64,000 nucleotides of DNA from Jeotgalibaca porci (GCF_011299095.1 NZ_CP049889.1:470501-534500); one strand, 5' to 3'; positions 37,128 to 45,643 are shown, counted from the first letter of the stretch. Numbers and translations are program-made. The notes: generated from the sequence alone by a model not told the origin.

Positions 37128-37162
37128 AAAGCTGAGACATTAACGATCATGTCTCAGCCTTA
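37128..37162 (-). terminator. Terminator of ezrA
   Basis: Stem AAGGCTGAGACAT / ATGTCTCAGCTT (37129-37160) directly after the ezrA stop codon. Its GCTGAGACA core is shared with the csp terminator at 28018. Confidence 0.8.
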
Positions 37163-37166
37163 TACA

Positions 37167-38903
37167 TCATTTAGTCCCTTTTCTCGGTGTAAACGAGCGG
37201 CGGTTTTTATCTTCTAAATAACTTTCTTCTACGCGTTTGGATGCACCAGGATCCACTTTATTCAATGCATTCTTCATTATGCTCGCTGCACTTTCGTAAT
37301 CATATGCCGTTTGGAATAAATCGAGTGCTTCACGTGCTGCTGCCACAATCGCTTGATTATCACGATGACGGTTTGCATATTGGATTAAATACTCAGTCAT
37401 GTTAGCATTGTCCAGAATTTCTTCTGTACGTTTATCCAACAGTTGAATATCTTCTTCACACATCGCTACCAGTTTTTCGATTTCTTCAATATCAATCTTC
37501 ACACGATTTAATTTTGCTGAAATTTCTTCGACCCGTTTCGATACAGCAAAGAACAAATCAAGATACTCGTGAGCCAAACCTGGCAGGTGTTGTTTTTCCA
37601 ATGTACGCTTCATGTTACGCATATCCATTTCAAATAAATCAACAGCGTCTTCCGCTTCTTTTTCGCGATTTTTCAAATTACTTAATTTCGCTACTAATTC
37701 AGATTGTTCTTTATCAATCTCCGTTAGTTTTTGCGTCATTTTTTCGTAACGTGCCTTTGTTGCGGAATACGAAACTTCGTGCTCTGCCAATAACTTATCG
37801 TGGTAACGTAATGCTTCATTTTCGGCCATTAATTGATCTTCAAATTCTTGTGCGCGTGTTAATTCGTTATGATTTAAGAAGAAGTTTTGAGAAACCCGGT
37901 CGATTTCCAGAAGTACGTAACGGTTGCTCTGTAGAACATGATCCATCTTACGTGATAGGTTCGTTTGGTGACGGTCTACAAAATCTTTAGCTTCCATTTC
38001 ATTCTCCATCACTGCATACGTATTCTCGATAATGCGCTCTGCTTTAGACATTTTTTTCTGTGCTTCTTCAACGTCTGCAAGACCAATTGAACTTTTAGCT
38101 TCAACTAAGATTGCTTCGATTTCTGAAATTTCTTCCAATACATCAACATTATCGAATACGTAATGCTCAGAAATTAAACGTTGGTATCCTTCGCGCAAAT
38201 CAGAAATTTGCTCTTCGTATTCTTCTTTAATTTGTCTATTTAATTCAGGTATTGTTTCAATAACAGATTCCATCAACGTTAAATCTTGACTGATGCGTTC
38301 CAAAACTTCTTTTGCTTCCATATGATCGCCTTCGTTTGTCAGCGAATTGAACTTTGTAAAATCTAGTTCCATATAGTTCAAATTCTTCTCTAACGTTTCC
38401 ACAGCAGGTCCGAATGTAAAGCTGTGAGCCAATAATTGCTTCCGAATTTTATTGTAGCGTTCTTGGTTCTCTTCCAGTTCCTTACGGTTTTCTTGTGCGC
38501 TTTCCAATAACTTCTCCAATGCTTTATTGACTTTCCCTACACTTGGTTCTGTTTCGGAAATCAAATTCTCTGCATTTTCGATTGCTTGTTTCGCTTTAAT
38601 GAAATTAAATTGTTGAATGCTTTGTTCTGCACTCACTAGCGCTGCTTCGATCTCTGGGTATTGGAAACGTGTAATTGTTTGCCATGTTGCTTGCCAACTT
38701 TCGTAAGTCCGTTTGGTTTGACCAGTTAGATTCAGATTTTTCAATGTATACAAATTGTCAGCAACTGGTATTGCCATCATCTTATGTTTTCTTTCATCAA
38801 TTTCTTTAATACGATTCGCTTGTTTACGATTCAGGTAGTAAACGACGCCATATCCGACCAAGATGACAACGAATATGCCCGCTAACCAATAAAATAAGTC
38901 CAT
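37167..38903 (-). CDS. ezrA: Septation ring formation regulator EzrA
   Basis: 578-residue protein with one N-terminal membrane helix (about 5-23) and then almost continuous spectrin-like coiled coil rich in Glu, Lys and Gln. It binds FtsZ, restricts extra Z-rings and links them to wall enzymes. The C-terminal patch NRHRDNQAIVAAAREALDLF matches the conserved EzrA QNR-type region. Length is normal. In Bacillus it is also near nifZ-thiI and rpsD. Confidence 0.94.
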   Translation of the reverse strand: MDLFYWLAGIFVVILVGYGVVYYLNRKQANRIKEIDERKHKMMAIPVADNLYTLKNLNLTGQTKRTYESWQATWQTITRFQYPEIEAALVSAEQSIQQFNFIKAKQAIENAENLISETEPSVGKVNKALEKLLESAQENRKELEENQERYNKIRKQLLAHSFTFGPAVETLEKNLNYMELDFTKFNSLTNEGDHMEAKEVLERISQDLTLMESVIETIPELNRQIKEEYEEQISDLREGYQRLISEHYVFDNVDVLEEISEIEAILVEAKSSIGLADVEEAQKKMSKAERIIENTYAVMENEMEAKDFVDRHQTNLSRKMDHVLQSNRYVLLEIDRVSQNFFLNHNELTRAQEFEDQLMAENEALRYHDKLLAEHEVSYSATKARYEKMTQKLTEIDKEQSELVAKLSNLKNREKEAEDAVDLFEMDMRNMKRTLEKQHLPGLAHEYLDLFFAVSKRVEEISAKLNRVKIDIEEIEKLVAMCEEDIQLLDKRTEEILDNANMTEYLIQYANRHRDNQAIVAAAREALDLFQTAYDYESAASIMKNALNKVDPGASKRVEESYLEDKNRRSFTPRKGTK

Positions 38904-39044
38904 TTAGAGTCCTCCATCTATTCAACTGTTGTCATGTGTACGCGACATAATGACCATAATATCATCATTCAGTATAGCACAGAAAAAATTATAAAAAAAG
39001 CAACTCTCTAAGGAATAAAATAAAGTTTTCATTATGGCGGTTGC

Positions 39045-39073
39045 TTGCATCTGTCCTATAGATATGTTATTAT
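39045..39073 (+). promoter_or_regulatory. Promoter of rpsD
   Basis: -35 TTGCAT at 39045-39050, a 17-bp spacer, and -10 TATTAT at 39068-39073. The predicted start near 39080 leaves a leader of about 175 nt before rpsD. Confidence 0.75.
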
Positions 39074-39079
39074 AACAGA

Positions 39080-39255
39080 CGTGTAAAATAATGCAGCGGA
39101 AGTAGTGTAATCGCGTCAACATTCCATCGCCTCTTTGAGGTTCAATTGTGTACCCTTGCCGGCTGCATAAGGTGAAGATTGAAGGATGAAATGCACGTAC
39201 TATAACATTTCCATTATTATTTTACTCCAAAACATATTATTGGAGGAAAAAAATT
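39080..39255 (+). promoter_or_regulatory. Long structured leader of rpsD (probable S4 leader)
   Basis: About 175 nt of GC-richer non-coding sequence stand between the promoter and the start codon. They include TGCCGGCTGCATAAGGTGAAG and ATTGAAGGATGAAATGCA, able to form several stems. In Bacillus, S4 represses its own mRNA through such a leader, so feedback control is expected; the structure class was not verified. TTGGAGGAAAAAAATT is the ribosome-binding site. Confidence 0.65.
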
Positions 39256-39867
39256 ATGTCACGCTATACAGGCCCAAGTTGGAAAAAATCTCGTCGTTTA
39301 GGAATCTCTTTAACAGGTACTGGTAAAGAAATCGAACGTCGTCCATATGCACCAGGACAACACGGCGCTAATACTCGTCGTAAAATGTCTGAATACGGTC
39401 TACAACTACAAGAGAAACAAAAACTACGTTTGATGTACGGAATGAACGAACGTCAATTCGTTACTGCCTTCAAAAAGGCTGGTAAAACTAAAGAAGGTAA
39501 ACACGGTGAGAACTTTATGGTCTTGCTAGAACGTCGTTTAGACAACGTTGTTTTCCGTCTAGGTTTGGCAACTACTCGTCGCCAAGCTCGTCAATTAGTA
39601 AACCACGGCCACATCACTGTTGATGGCAAACGTGTTGATATCCCTTCATACGAAGTAGCAGTTGGACAAGTTATCGCAGTTCGCGAAAAATCTAAAGACA
39701 TGAGCATCATCCGTAACGCGGTTGAATCATTATTCGGTCGTCCAGATTTCGTAACTTTCGATGCTGAAAAACTTGAAGGTTCTCTAAACCGTCTACCAGT
39801 TCGTGACGAACTTACTGCTGACGTTGATGAGTCATACATCGTTGAGTACTACAACAAACTTGGCTAA
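39256..39867 (+). CDS. rpsD: Ribosomal protein S4
   Basis: 203-residue 16S rRNA-binding primary assembly protein. [19 protein letters not shown] is the Firmicutes N-terminus without zinc cysteines. The S4 RNA-binding domain ([21 protein letters not shown]) lies at about 92-155. A terminator follows at once, so it is monocistronic. Confident. Confidence 0.98.
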   Translation: MSRYTGPSWKKSRRLGISLTGTGKEIERRPYAPGQHGANTRRKMSEYGLQLQEKQKLRLMYGMNERQFVTAFKKAGKTKEGKHGENFMVLLERRLDNVVFRLGLATTRRQARQLVNHGHITVDGKRVDIPSYEVAVGQVIAVREKSKDMSIIRNAVESLFGRPDFVTFDAEKLEGSLNRLPVRDELTADVDESYIVEYYNKLG

Positions 39868-39881
39868 TCATTAGCTTCTTA

Positions 39882-39911
39882 AACAGAATCCTCCGGGGTT
39901 CTGTTTTTTTG
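39882..39911 (+). terminator. Terminator of rpsD
   Basis: Stem AACAGAA.CC / GG.TTCTGTT followed by seven T, 15 bp after the stop codon. Confidence 0.9.
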
Positions 39912-39998
39912 TTAAAGTCTCTGGATTCTTTTGTGGGACTTTAATGGCTGATCTGAAGTCAGGAATGTGCCTCAAGGATGGTTGCGCCCGCTTCAACC
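39912..39998. repeat. Two unexplained hairpins between the rpsD and XRE terminators
   Basis: TTAAAGTC / GACTTTAA (39912-39919 with 39937-39944) and GGTTG / CAACC (39980-39984 with 39994-39998) sit between two ordinary terminators of converging genes. No coding potential is seen. They may be decayed repeat units. Confidence 0.45.
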
Positions 39999-40001
39999 GC
40001 A

Positions 40002-40035
40002 AAAAACCGTGCCCCTTTTCCGGACACGGTTTTGA
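40002..40035 (-). terminator. Terminator of the XRE-family gene
   Basis: Minus-strand stem AAAACCGTG / CACGGTTTT (40003-40034) followed by T residues, 13 bp after the stop codon of the upstream regulator. Confidence 0.85.
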
Positions 40036-40048
40036 ATATTGTGGGTAT

Positions 40049-40795
40049 TTATAAGTCCTTATAATCAGCAATGTAATACAATAAATCGTGGGCAGATTCT
40101 TCTTCTATGATTTTATATTCAGTACCATTCATATCACGAATGATTGTATCGCTGAGCTTCGTAAATTCTTGATAGTAGCCCAACGCGGAGACAATGTATT
40201 TATTGCCTTTAGTTTCGATGGTTAATAGCTTGTATTCGGTTAGACCATTTTCTAGTCCTTTTTCTTCAAACTCAGCCTGCTTTTTTTGAATATCAGTTGG
40301 ATCCATAAAAGGCAGAATCCAAACACTGAACTCATTCAACACAAGCATGTCCTGTTTTCCAAACGAAATGAACGAATCCTGAAAGGTCTTGGAAGGATCA
40401 AGATGCAATTGCCATACAGAATCTACTAGATCGGAAGGTCGCAAACCGGCTTCATTTTCAACCTCATTTTTACTTTCCCGTACTATTCCTGAAATGGTTA
40501 CTCCGATAAAGATACTTAATATACCGAGTAGGACATAGTTCAATATTTTACGGCGTTCACTCTTGCGCGCTTTTTCGGATATCGTTTCAACCAGTTTTGA
40601 ATCTTCCTTCAACAACAAATCCAGCGGTATTTTATAGAGGTCACTTAATTTCACAATGATATCCAAATCGGGATAGGTCCGCCCGACTTCCCAACTAGAA
40701 ATAGTTTGGCGCGACACGTTCAACAATTCTGCTAGTTCTTTCTGGGTATAATTTCCTTCTTCTCGTTTTTTCTTCAAACGCTCATTCAAGTCCAT
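40049..40795 (-). CDS. XRE-family regulator with a membrane anchor and external domain
   Basis: 248 residues. An XRE helix-turn-helix covers about 5-60 (YTQKELAELLNVSRQTISSW, then VGRTYPDLDIIVKLSDLY). A basic stretch (KARKSERRK) precedes one membrane helix at about 84-106, and some 140 residues follow that by the positive-inside rule lie outside the cell. The external part has beta-strand-like, acidic character and no recognised domain. Such a layout suggests a one-component membrane sensor. It is monocistronic, with the intron remnant upstream. Ligand and targets are unknown. Confidence 0.85.
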   Translation of the reverse strand: MDLNERLKKKREEGNYTQKELAELLNVSRQTISSWEVGRTYPDLDIIVKLSDLYKIPLDLLLKEDSKLVETISEKARKSERRKILNYVLLGILSIFIGVTISGIVRESKNEVENEAGLRPSDLVDSVWQLHLDPSKTFQDSFISFGKQDMLVLNEFSVWILPFMDPTDIQKKQAEFEEKGLENGLTEYKLLTIETKGNKYIVSALGYYQEFTKLSDTIIRDMNGTEYKIIEEESAHDLLYYIADYKDL

Positions 40796-40899
40796 TCCAC
40801 CAACTCCTTTGTTCCTTCAGTATAGCAAATATGATAGATAGTGGTACGCAAAAAACACAAAACCTTGTCGTAACAACGTGCTACAATTTGTTGCCCACC

Positions 40900-41110
40900 T
40901 CAAACGTGCTTTTTCACTTCATCTCCCTGCCACATTTATGCTTCGAGTAATAACAGTTATCGGACTTCGATTTCTTCCGCAGCCTTATTCACTCGACTCA
41001 CCTCTTATGTGATTTCTGTTTATCAGGCCAAAGCTTTTCCTGAAGCTTCCTTAAGATTCCACCTCACATTGGACACCCTTGCTGTCAGGTCGCATTTGGG
41101 ACTTGCACAC
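40900..41110 (-). mobile_element. Truncated group II intron, 5' domain I fragment
   Basis: On the minus strand the sequence begins GTGTG at 41110, the group II 5' consensus GUGYG. It continues with segments I recognise from domain I of ltrA-bearing Firmicutes introns: ACCTGACAGCAAGGGTGTCC, GGAATCTTAAGGAAGC, CCTGATAAACAGAAATCACA, AAGTCCGATAACTG and ATAAATGTGGCAG. Similarity fades near 40900. There is no reverse transcriptase gene and no domain V or VI, so this is a dead remnant. A small hairpin GTTCG / CGAAC lies directly before the 5' boundary, resembling the stem-loop targets of some such introns. The 3' boundary is approximate. Confidence 0.75.
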
Positions 41111-41142
41111 GTTAGAGTTCGTCCATGCTGGGCGAACCAAAA

Positions 41143-41384
41143 AGGAGCTGGGAATAATCCCGGCTCCTCTACTATTAACGAATAATTGTGGCGTAAACGT
41201 GCTAAAAAAGGCAGATCCGACATCCACTTTGTCATGGTTGTTGCTGCTTTAGCAGCTTACAAACATGATACACTTGGGCTTCAGCCCACAGTGCTCCTGA
41301 AATAATGCGCGGATAGTCTTCGCCCATCCTGTGCTTATTCGCTCCAGTGATTCGGATCTAAACGCCTTTTTTCCCACTCTCTTT
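41143..41384 (-). repeat. Two-hairpin 3'-UTR element, copy B (large loop)
   Basis: Begins a few bases after the mtnN stop codon with AGAGAGTGGGAAAAAAGGC (minus strand). The outer stem pairs AAAAAAGGC..AGATCCGA (41352-41372) with TCGGATCTGCCTTTTTT (41204-41220). The loop is about 130 bases and has internal stems such as GCTGCTAAAGCAGC. Then come AGCACGTTTACG and the second hairpin GGAGCCGGG / CCCAGCTCC (41144-41167). The shared blocks and order match copy A at 3841-3967. Confidence 0.8.
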
Positions 41385-42077
41385 TTATTGCTTGTAGTGA
41401 CGAACAAACGCCAAAACTAATTCTGCTGATTTTTTTCCTGCTTCAATGATAAATTCATCAAATGACACAGATGCTTCTTCGTCGGCACTGTCTGATATTG
41501 AACGAATCACTACGAACGGCACACCCATTACGTGACATGCCTGCGCAATGGAAGCTCCTTCCATCTCAGTAGCACCCGCAGAAGGAAACTCATTCACAAT
41601 ACGATCAACTTCTGATCTCTTAGCAATAAAAGAATCACTAGAAACAATCAAACCTTGGTGTGGTGTTAAGCCTACTGCAGTCGCTGCAGTCATAATTCCT
41701 GTTACGGCATTTTCATCGCTCACATATGTTGCCGGCATTTGCGGAACTTGGCCTTTTACGTAGCCAAATGCCGTTGCATCCACATCATGATAAGCTAGTT
41801 CATCGGCAACTAATACGTCTCCGACTCTCAATCCAGGCAAGAGTCCACCTGCTGAACCGGTATTAATAACCAACTCAGGTTGATAGCGATTAATCATAAA
41901 GCCGGTAGCCAAAGCAGAGTTCACTTTACCGATACCGGATTGCGAAAGAACAATTTCCTGTCCGTCCACTTTTCCACTGATATATTCTAAATGCTGCACT
42001 TTCTCAACTTTTTTATCTGTCATATGCGCTAACAAAACGCGCGTTTCTTCTTCCATTGCTGCAATAATTCCAATCAT
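41385..42077 (-). CDS. mtnN: 5'-methylthioadenosine/S-adenosylhomocysteine nucleosidase
   Basis: 230-residue hydrolase that clears MTA and SAH by cutting off adenine, feeding the methyl cycle and autoinducer-2 precursor supply. MIGIIAAMEEETRVL is the typical N-terminus. The substrate segment EMEGASIAQACHVMGVPFV and the catalytic aspartate in RSISDSADEEA are clear. The start ATG at 42075-42077 follows AGAGGACAAGAA. It ends the nudF - small membrane protein - mtnN run. Confidence 0.96.
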   Translation of the reverse strand: MIGIIAAMEEETRVLLAHMTDKKVEKVQHLEYISGKVDGQEIVLSQSGIGKVNSALATGFMINRYQPELVINTGSAGGLLPGLRVGDVLVADELAYHDVDATAFGYVKGQVPQMPATYVSDENAVTGIMTAATAVGLTPHQGLIVSSDSFIAKRSEVDRIVNEFPSAGATEMEGASIAQACHVMGVPFVVIRSISDSADEEASVSFDEFIIEAGKKSAELVLAFVRHYKQ

Positions 42078-42094
42078 TTCTTGTCCTCTTTTCA

Positions 42095-42289
42095 TTAAAT
42101 TACAAATGCTAAAACGAAAACCAATACTATCGCAATCGCTACGCCAATAATAGCCCAGTTGTAAAACTTATCCAACTTACGCCCCTGCTCTTTTGCAGTC
42201 GTACGCTTACCTGCATTCTTTTCTTTCTCACCTACTGTTTTAGCTTTTTGGTAGGTTTCTCTCGTAATAATCGGTTTCTTTTCATTCAT
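42095..42289 (-). CDS. Small single-pass membrane protein
   Basis: 64 residues: a lysine-rich, charged N-terminal part (KAKTVGEKEKNAGKRTTAKE) and one C-terminal membrane helix (about 46-63) ending at the last residue. Its start overlaps the nudF stop by eight bases, and mtnN begins 17 bp later, so it is embedded in the operon. A small protein at this spot recurs in Lactobacillales as far as I remember. Function unknown. Confidence 0.78.
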   Translation of the reverse strand: MNEKKPIITRETYQKAKTVGEKEKNAGKRTTAKEQGRKLDKFYNWAIIGVAIAIVLVFVLAFVI

Positions 42290-42842
42290 TTTCGTTCATT
42301 TCCTTTAATCGAAGTTGCCAATACAACAACGCATATAATGTTTTTGCATCACAAATTTCTCCACTTGCTTGTAATGCCAATGCTTCTTCATACGTACATT
42401 CTAAAACTTCAACAAATTCATCTTCATCGAGTGGACGGGGATTTTCAATAATAGATAAATCCTCGGCTATGTAGAGCGTGAATTTCTCATCTAAATAAGC
42501 AGGTGTTGGGTACATGGTAACCAGTTCTTCCCATTTATCCGCATGATAATGTGTTTCTTCTTCTAACTCGCGTTTGGCAGCCTCTAGTGGGTCCACATCT
42601 GTGCCTTCCAATTTCCCAGCAGGTATTTCCACAACTGTACGATCCAACGGCTTTCTAAATTGTCGAACCAAAACCATCTTCCCATCGTTAGTAAAAGGAA
42701 TCATCGCAACAGCACCAGGGTGACGAATAATTTCACGAACAGAAGTAGCGCCATTTGGCAATAGTACTTCTTCCCGCTCCAAATGCACAAGTACACCATC
42801 GAATATGACTTCTTTACTCAAAGTTTTCTCTTCAAATTCCAT
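42282..42842 (-). CDS. nudF: ADP-ribose pyrophosphatase, Nudix family
   Basis: 186-residue Nudix hydrolase that cleaves ADP-ribose. The Nudix core is AAKRELEEETHYHADKWEEL, followed by the family motif YPTPAYLDEKFTLYIAEDL. Upstream AGKLEGTDVDPLE replaces the usual glutamate of the GX5E part, so the box is slightly irregular. ATG at 42840-42842 is chosen (AGGGGATAG upstream). First gene of the run with mtnN. Confidence 0.92.
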   Translation of the reverse strand: MEFEEKTLSKEVIFDGVLVHLEREEVLLPNGATSVREIIRHPGAVAMIPFTNDGKMVLVRQFRKPLDRTVVEIPAGKLEGTDVDPLEAAKRELEEETHYHADKWEELVTMYPTPAYLDEKFTLYIAEDLSIIENPRPLDEDEFVEVLECTYEEALALQASGEICDAKTLYALLYWQLRLKEMNENE

Positions 42843-43029
42843 TGCACTATCCCCTATCCTCAATCTTCTCTCATCATGATACCTATCTCTTTAACAGATT
42901 ACAATAACATCTAACTGATTTCAGTCTCAGGTTTCTTAAAAATCATCCTTTTGACCGATAGGTGGTTTCTCCGTAATTGTGATAAAATAATGATAGAGGA
43001 AATGACAAGTGTAAGAGGAGGATAAAATA

Positions 43030-43716
43030 ATGCTTAAGAAAATAATACATATCTTGAAATTCACCTTTACAAGCGCTATCTGCTTAGTTGCGTTAATACT
43101 GATGTATTTTCTGCTCGGTTACGACATAATAACTTCTCTCGTTTTAACCATTGTACTGGGGTCAATTTTATTTCATTACAAAAACAAACAAAAGCGCGTC
43201 ACTACTGCGCCGGTTGAACGGGTGACTCCGGAAAAAGAGTCTTACTACCGTGAACAAGGTCTTACGAAAGACGAGATGAATTTATTCCGTAACACCATGC
43301 ACGCGGCACGTACACATATAGAAGAAATCGAGCACAATGTCAGCAGTCGTACGAAGTTGCAAGCAATCACGACTCGTAACAACACGCTGCCAATTTTGAA
43401 AGATTTCTTTAAACATATTGTTGAACAGCCACAACGTCTGCATGAAGTCAGTCACTTTCTATATACACAATTACCTAATTTAAAAGAATTAACGGATAAT
43501 TATTTAGAAATCGACAGCCATGTGACGAAGACAAGAGAAACGTATCAATCGCTTGAAAGCAGTGCGAACGCAATCGACATCCTATGTCAAAAAATCAACG
43601 TTTCATATAGCGATTTTATGGAAAATGATATTGCCAATATGGAGCTCGAGATAGAACTTGCTAAACATGCTGCATCACGCGATAATGAAACAAATCATTC
43701 AGATACAGAGATATAG
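43030..43716 (+). CDS. XpaC family protein
   Basis: 228 residues. Two N-terminal membrane helices (about 10-30 and 33-50) are followed by a helical cytoplasmic domain with ERVTPEKESYYREQGLTKDE and a conserved-looking LPNLKELTDNYLEI. This is the XpaC pattern, named after a Bacillus gene affecting hydrolysis of an indolyl-phosphate dye. The gene always keeps company with telA, 12 bp downstream here. The molecular role is unknown; envelope stress is suspected. Ribosome-binding site AAGAGGAGGATAAAATA. Confidence 0.88.
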   Translation: MLKKIIHILKFTFTSAICLVALILMYFLLGYDIITSLVLTIVLGSILFHYKNKQKRVTTAPVERVTPEKESYYREQGLTKDEMNLFRNTMHAARTHIEEIEHNVSSRTKLQAITTRNNTLPILKDFFKHIVEQPQRLHEVSHFLYTQLPNLKELTDNYLEIDSHVTKTRETYQSLESSANAIDILCQKINVSYSDFMENDIANMELEIELAKHAASRDNETNHSDTEI

Positions 43717-43728
43717 GGGGTATTTTAT

Positions 43729-44928
43729 TTGGATAACGAAAAAGCAACTGATGTAAACAAGGAACTTGATGACTTATTAGCCAATCCCTTTGCGGATCCT
43801 TTCGCTAATGCAACTACGACGCAACCTGACAAAGGTGAGCTAGCTGATACTGTTCAGAACAATCAACTGATTTCCCGTCTTCCTGAAGAACGACAAGTCC
43901 AAGCACGTGCCTTGGCTTCTCAGATTGATGAGAAGAATATGTCTGCCATTATCAGCTATGGTGCAGCGGCACAAAAGCAATTAGGCGACTTTTCAAACTC
44001 GATGCTCGATCACGTTCAAAATCAAGATACAGGCGAACTTGGCGATTCATTGAATGAATTAATGTTTAAGTTAAACGAAACCAGCCCTTCCGACTTACGC
44101 GCTGAAGATAATAACATTTTTAGAAAGATGTTTGGAAAAGTAAAACAAAGCGTTTATGAAATGACGGCGAAGTACCAACAGATTGGTGCACAGATTGATA
44201 AAATTGCCCTTAAACTGGATCGTGAAAAAAATGGTTTGTTGAACGACAACATCATGTTGGAACAACTTTATAAAAAGAATGAAGATTACTTCAATGCTTT
44301 GAATATTTATATTGCTGCTGGTGAAGTAAAGTTGGATGAACTCAAAATGACTATCATTCCAGAAGCAATCACTGTTGCAGAAAAAACACAGAGTCAAATG
44401 GATGTACAGACGGTTAACGACTTGAACCAATTTATGGACCGTTTGGAAAAGAGAACCCATGATTTGCGGTTAACACGCCAAATGACCATTCAACAAGCAC
44501 CGCAAATTCGTTTGATTCAAAATACCAACCAAGCTTTAGCTGAGAAGATTCAAGCATCCATTCATACTGCCATTCCATTATGGAAAAACCAAGTGGCGAT
44601 TGCCATGACCCTTCTGCGTCAAAAAGATGCGGTTACGGCACAACGTCAAGTTTCCCAAACTACGAACGATTTGATGCTGAAAAATTCTGAGATGTTAAAG
44701 ATCTCAGCAATTGAAACGGCACGCGAGAATGAACGTGGTGTGATTGATATCGAAACATTAGAGAAAACACAACAAGATCTTGTAGAAACGTTACAAGAAA
44801 CACTTAAGATTCAACAAGAAGGTCGTACGAAACGCCATGAAGCAGAACGTGAATTATCTGCGATGGAAGGCGAACTGCGTACGCAATTACTGGAACTACA
44901 AAAGGAAGAATCAAAGCTCTACAACTAA
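43729..44928 (+). CDS. Toxic anion resistance protein, TelA family
   Basis: 399-residue soluble, strongly helical and coiled-coil protein. The TelA core includes [37 protein letters not shown] and [20 protein letters not shown]. The start is TTG at 43729, with AGGGGG eight bases upstream and no nearby ATG in frame. The name comes from tellurite resistance on plasmids; in Gram-positive bacteria the family links to cell-envelope antimicrobial tolerance. Operon with xpaC; a terminator follows. Confidence 0.93.
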   Translation: MDNEKATDVNKELDDLLANPFADPFANATTTQPDKGELADTVQNNQLISRLPEERQVQARALASQIDEKNMSAIISYGAAAQKQLGDFSNSMLDHVQNQDTGELGDSLNELMFKLNETSPSDLRAEDNNIFRKMFGKVKQSVYEMTAKYQQIGAQIDKIALKLDREKNGLLNDNIMLEQLYKKNEDYFNALNIYIAAGEVKLDELKMTIIPEAITVAEKTQSQMDVQTVNDLNQFMDRLEKRTHDLRLTRQMTIQQAPQIRLIQNTNQALAEKIQASIHTAIPLWKNQVAIAMTLLRQKDAVTAQRQVSQTTNDLMLKNSEMLKISAIETARENERGVIDIETLEKTQQDLVETLQETLKIQQEGRTKRHEAERELSAMEGELRTQLLELQKEESKLYN

Positions 44929-44932
44929 CTTT

Positions 44933-44963
44933 TAACCCCTGTTTCCTTATGGACAGGGGTTAT
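44933..44963 (+). terminator. Terminator of the xpaC-telA operon
   Basis: Stem AACCCCTGT / ACAGGGGTT (44934-44961) followed by a T-rich tract, a few bases after the telA stop codon. Confidence 0.85.
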
Positions 44964-45053
44964 CGTTTTGTTTTTGGAAAACTTTCCTTTATACTATGAA
45001 CATAGCAGGAAACAAGAGCTATATACATATTATTTTTTGAAGGAGGAATAAAG

Positions 45054-45305
45054 ATGGGCTTAATTTGGTCTCTTATTGTTGGTGGTGTTCTAGGAGCAAT
45101 CGCAGGTGCAATCATGGGGAAAGATGTCCCAGGTGGTATTATCGGTAACATTATCGCCGGATTCTTAGGCTCCTGGTTAGGTACTTCTCTAATTGGTGAG
45201 TGGGGTCCTAATATTGGTGGATTCTACATTGTTCCAGCTTTGATTGGTGCAGTTGTTTTAATCTTCATCGTGTCCCTCGTATTACGTAACACACGTTCAC
45301 GCTAA
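45054..45305 (+). CDS. GlsB/YeaQ/YmgE family stress membrane protein
   Basis: 83 residues, glycine-rich, three hydrophobic helices: GLIWSLIVGGVLGAIAGAIMG, GGIIGNIIAGFLGSWLG and a C-terminal helix before LRNTRSR. This is the transglycosylase-associated / GlsB family, often stress-induced in Gram-positives. Strong AAGGAGGAA ribosome-binding site. A promoter with TTGTTT (44968-44973) and TATACT (44990-44995) is possible. Function unproven. Confidence 0.92.
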   Translation: MGLIWSLIVGGVLGAIAGAIMGKDVPGGIIGNIIAGFLGSWLGTSLIGEWGPNIGGFYIVPALIGAVVLIFIVSLVLRNTRSR

Positions 45306-45342
45306 GTAATCATTTAAGAGTGCTTCACACTCATATAACAAA

Positions 45343-45373
45343 GGTCGGGAGAAATCCCGGCCTATTATTTTTA
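45343..45373 (+). terminator. Terminator of the GlsB-family gene
   Basis: Stem AGG.CGGGA / TCCCG.CCT followed by TATTATTTTTAT, about 38 bp after the stop codon. Confidence 0.8.
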
Positions 45374-45382
45374 TAGACAGAA

Positions 45383-45414
45383 AAACAGGCTTGGACATTT
45401 GTCCGAGCCTGTTT
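45383..45414 (-). terminator. Terminator of the second csp gene
   Basis: Stem AAACAGGCT / AGCCTGTTT (45383-45414) with internal GGACA / TGTCC, followed on the minus strand by TTCTG. It lies 28 bp after the csp stop codon. Confidence 0.82.
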
Positions 45415-45442
45415 GAGTAGTTGGATTAAAGCCGACTAACGA

Positions 45443-45643
45443 TTACAGTTTTGTAACGTTAGCTGCTTGAGGTCCACGGTTTCCTTCAACGATGTCGAAT
45501 TCAACTTCTTGACCTTCTTCTAGAGTCTTGAATCCGTCTCCTTGGATTGCTGAAAAGTGTACGAATACGTCTTCTCCACCATCGATTTCGATAAATCCAA
45601 AACCTTTTTCACTGTTAAACCATTTTACTTTACCTTGTTCCAT
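45443..45643 (-). CDS. Cold-shock protein, CspA family (copy 2)
   Basis: 66-residue OB-fold RNA chaperone, [18 protein letters not shown], with RNP motifs KGFGFI and VFVHF; close to the copy at 28071. TTGGAGGTACTGCAAG precedes the ATG. A roughly 200-bp, very A/T-rich upstream gap (45644-45850) with several small inverted repeats such as ACTTA / TAAGT probably holds its promoter and leader. Monocistronic. Confidence 0.96.
   Translation of the reverse strand: MEQGKVKWFNSEKGFGFIEIDGGEDVFVHFSAIQGDGFKTLEEGQEVEFDIVEGNRGPQAANVTKL

Noticed and set aside
38922-39122. 66-codon frame upstream of ezrA
   Set aside because: No ribosome-binding site; it overlaps the promoter regions of rpsD and ezrA.
41023-41235. 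70-codon frame in the mtnN-XRE gap
   Set aside because: It covers the intron remnant and the structured element, with no ribosome-binding site or recognisable domain.
40900-41384. One single large riboswitch upstream of the XRE gene
   Set aside because: The sequence splits into two separate things: a group II intron domain I fragment and a 3'-UTR element belonging to mtnN.
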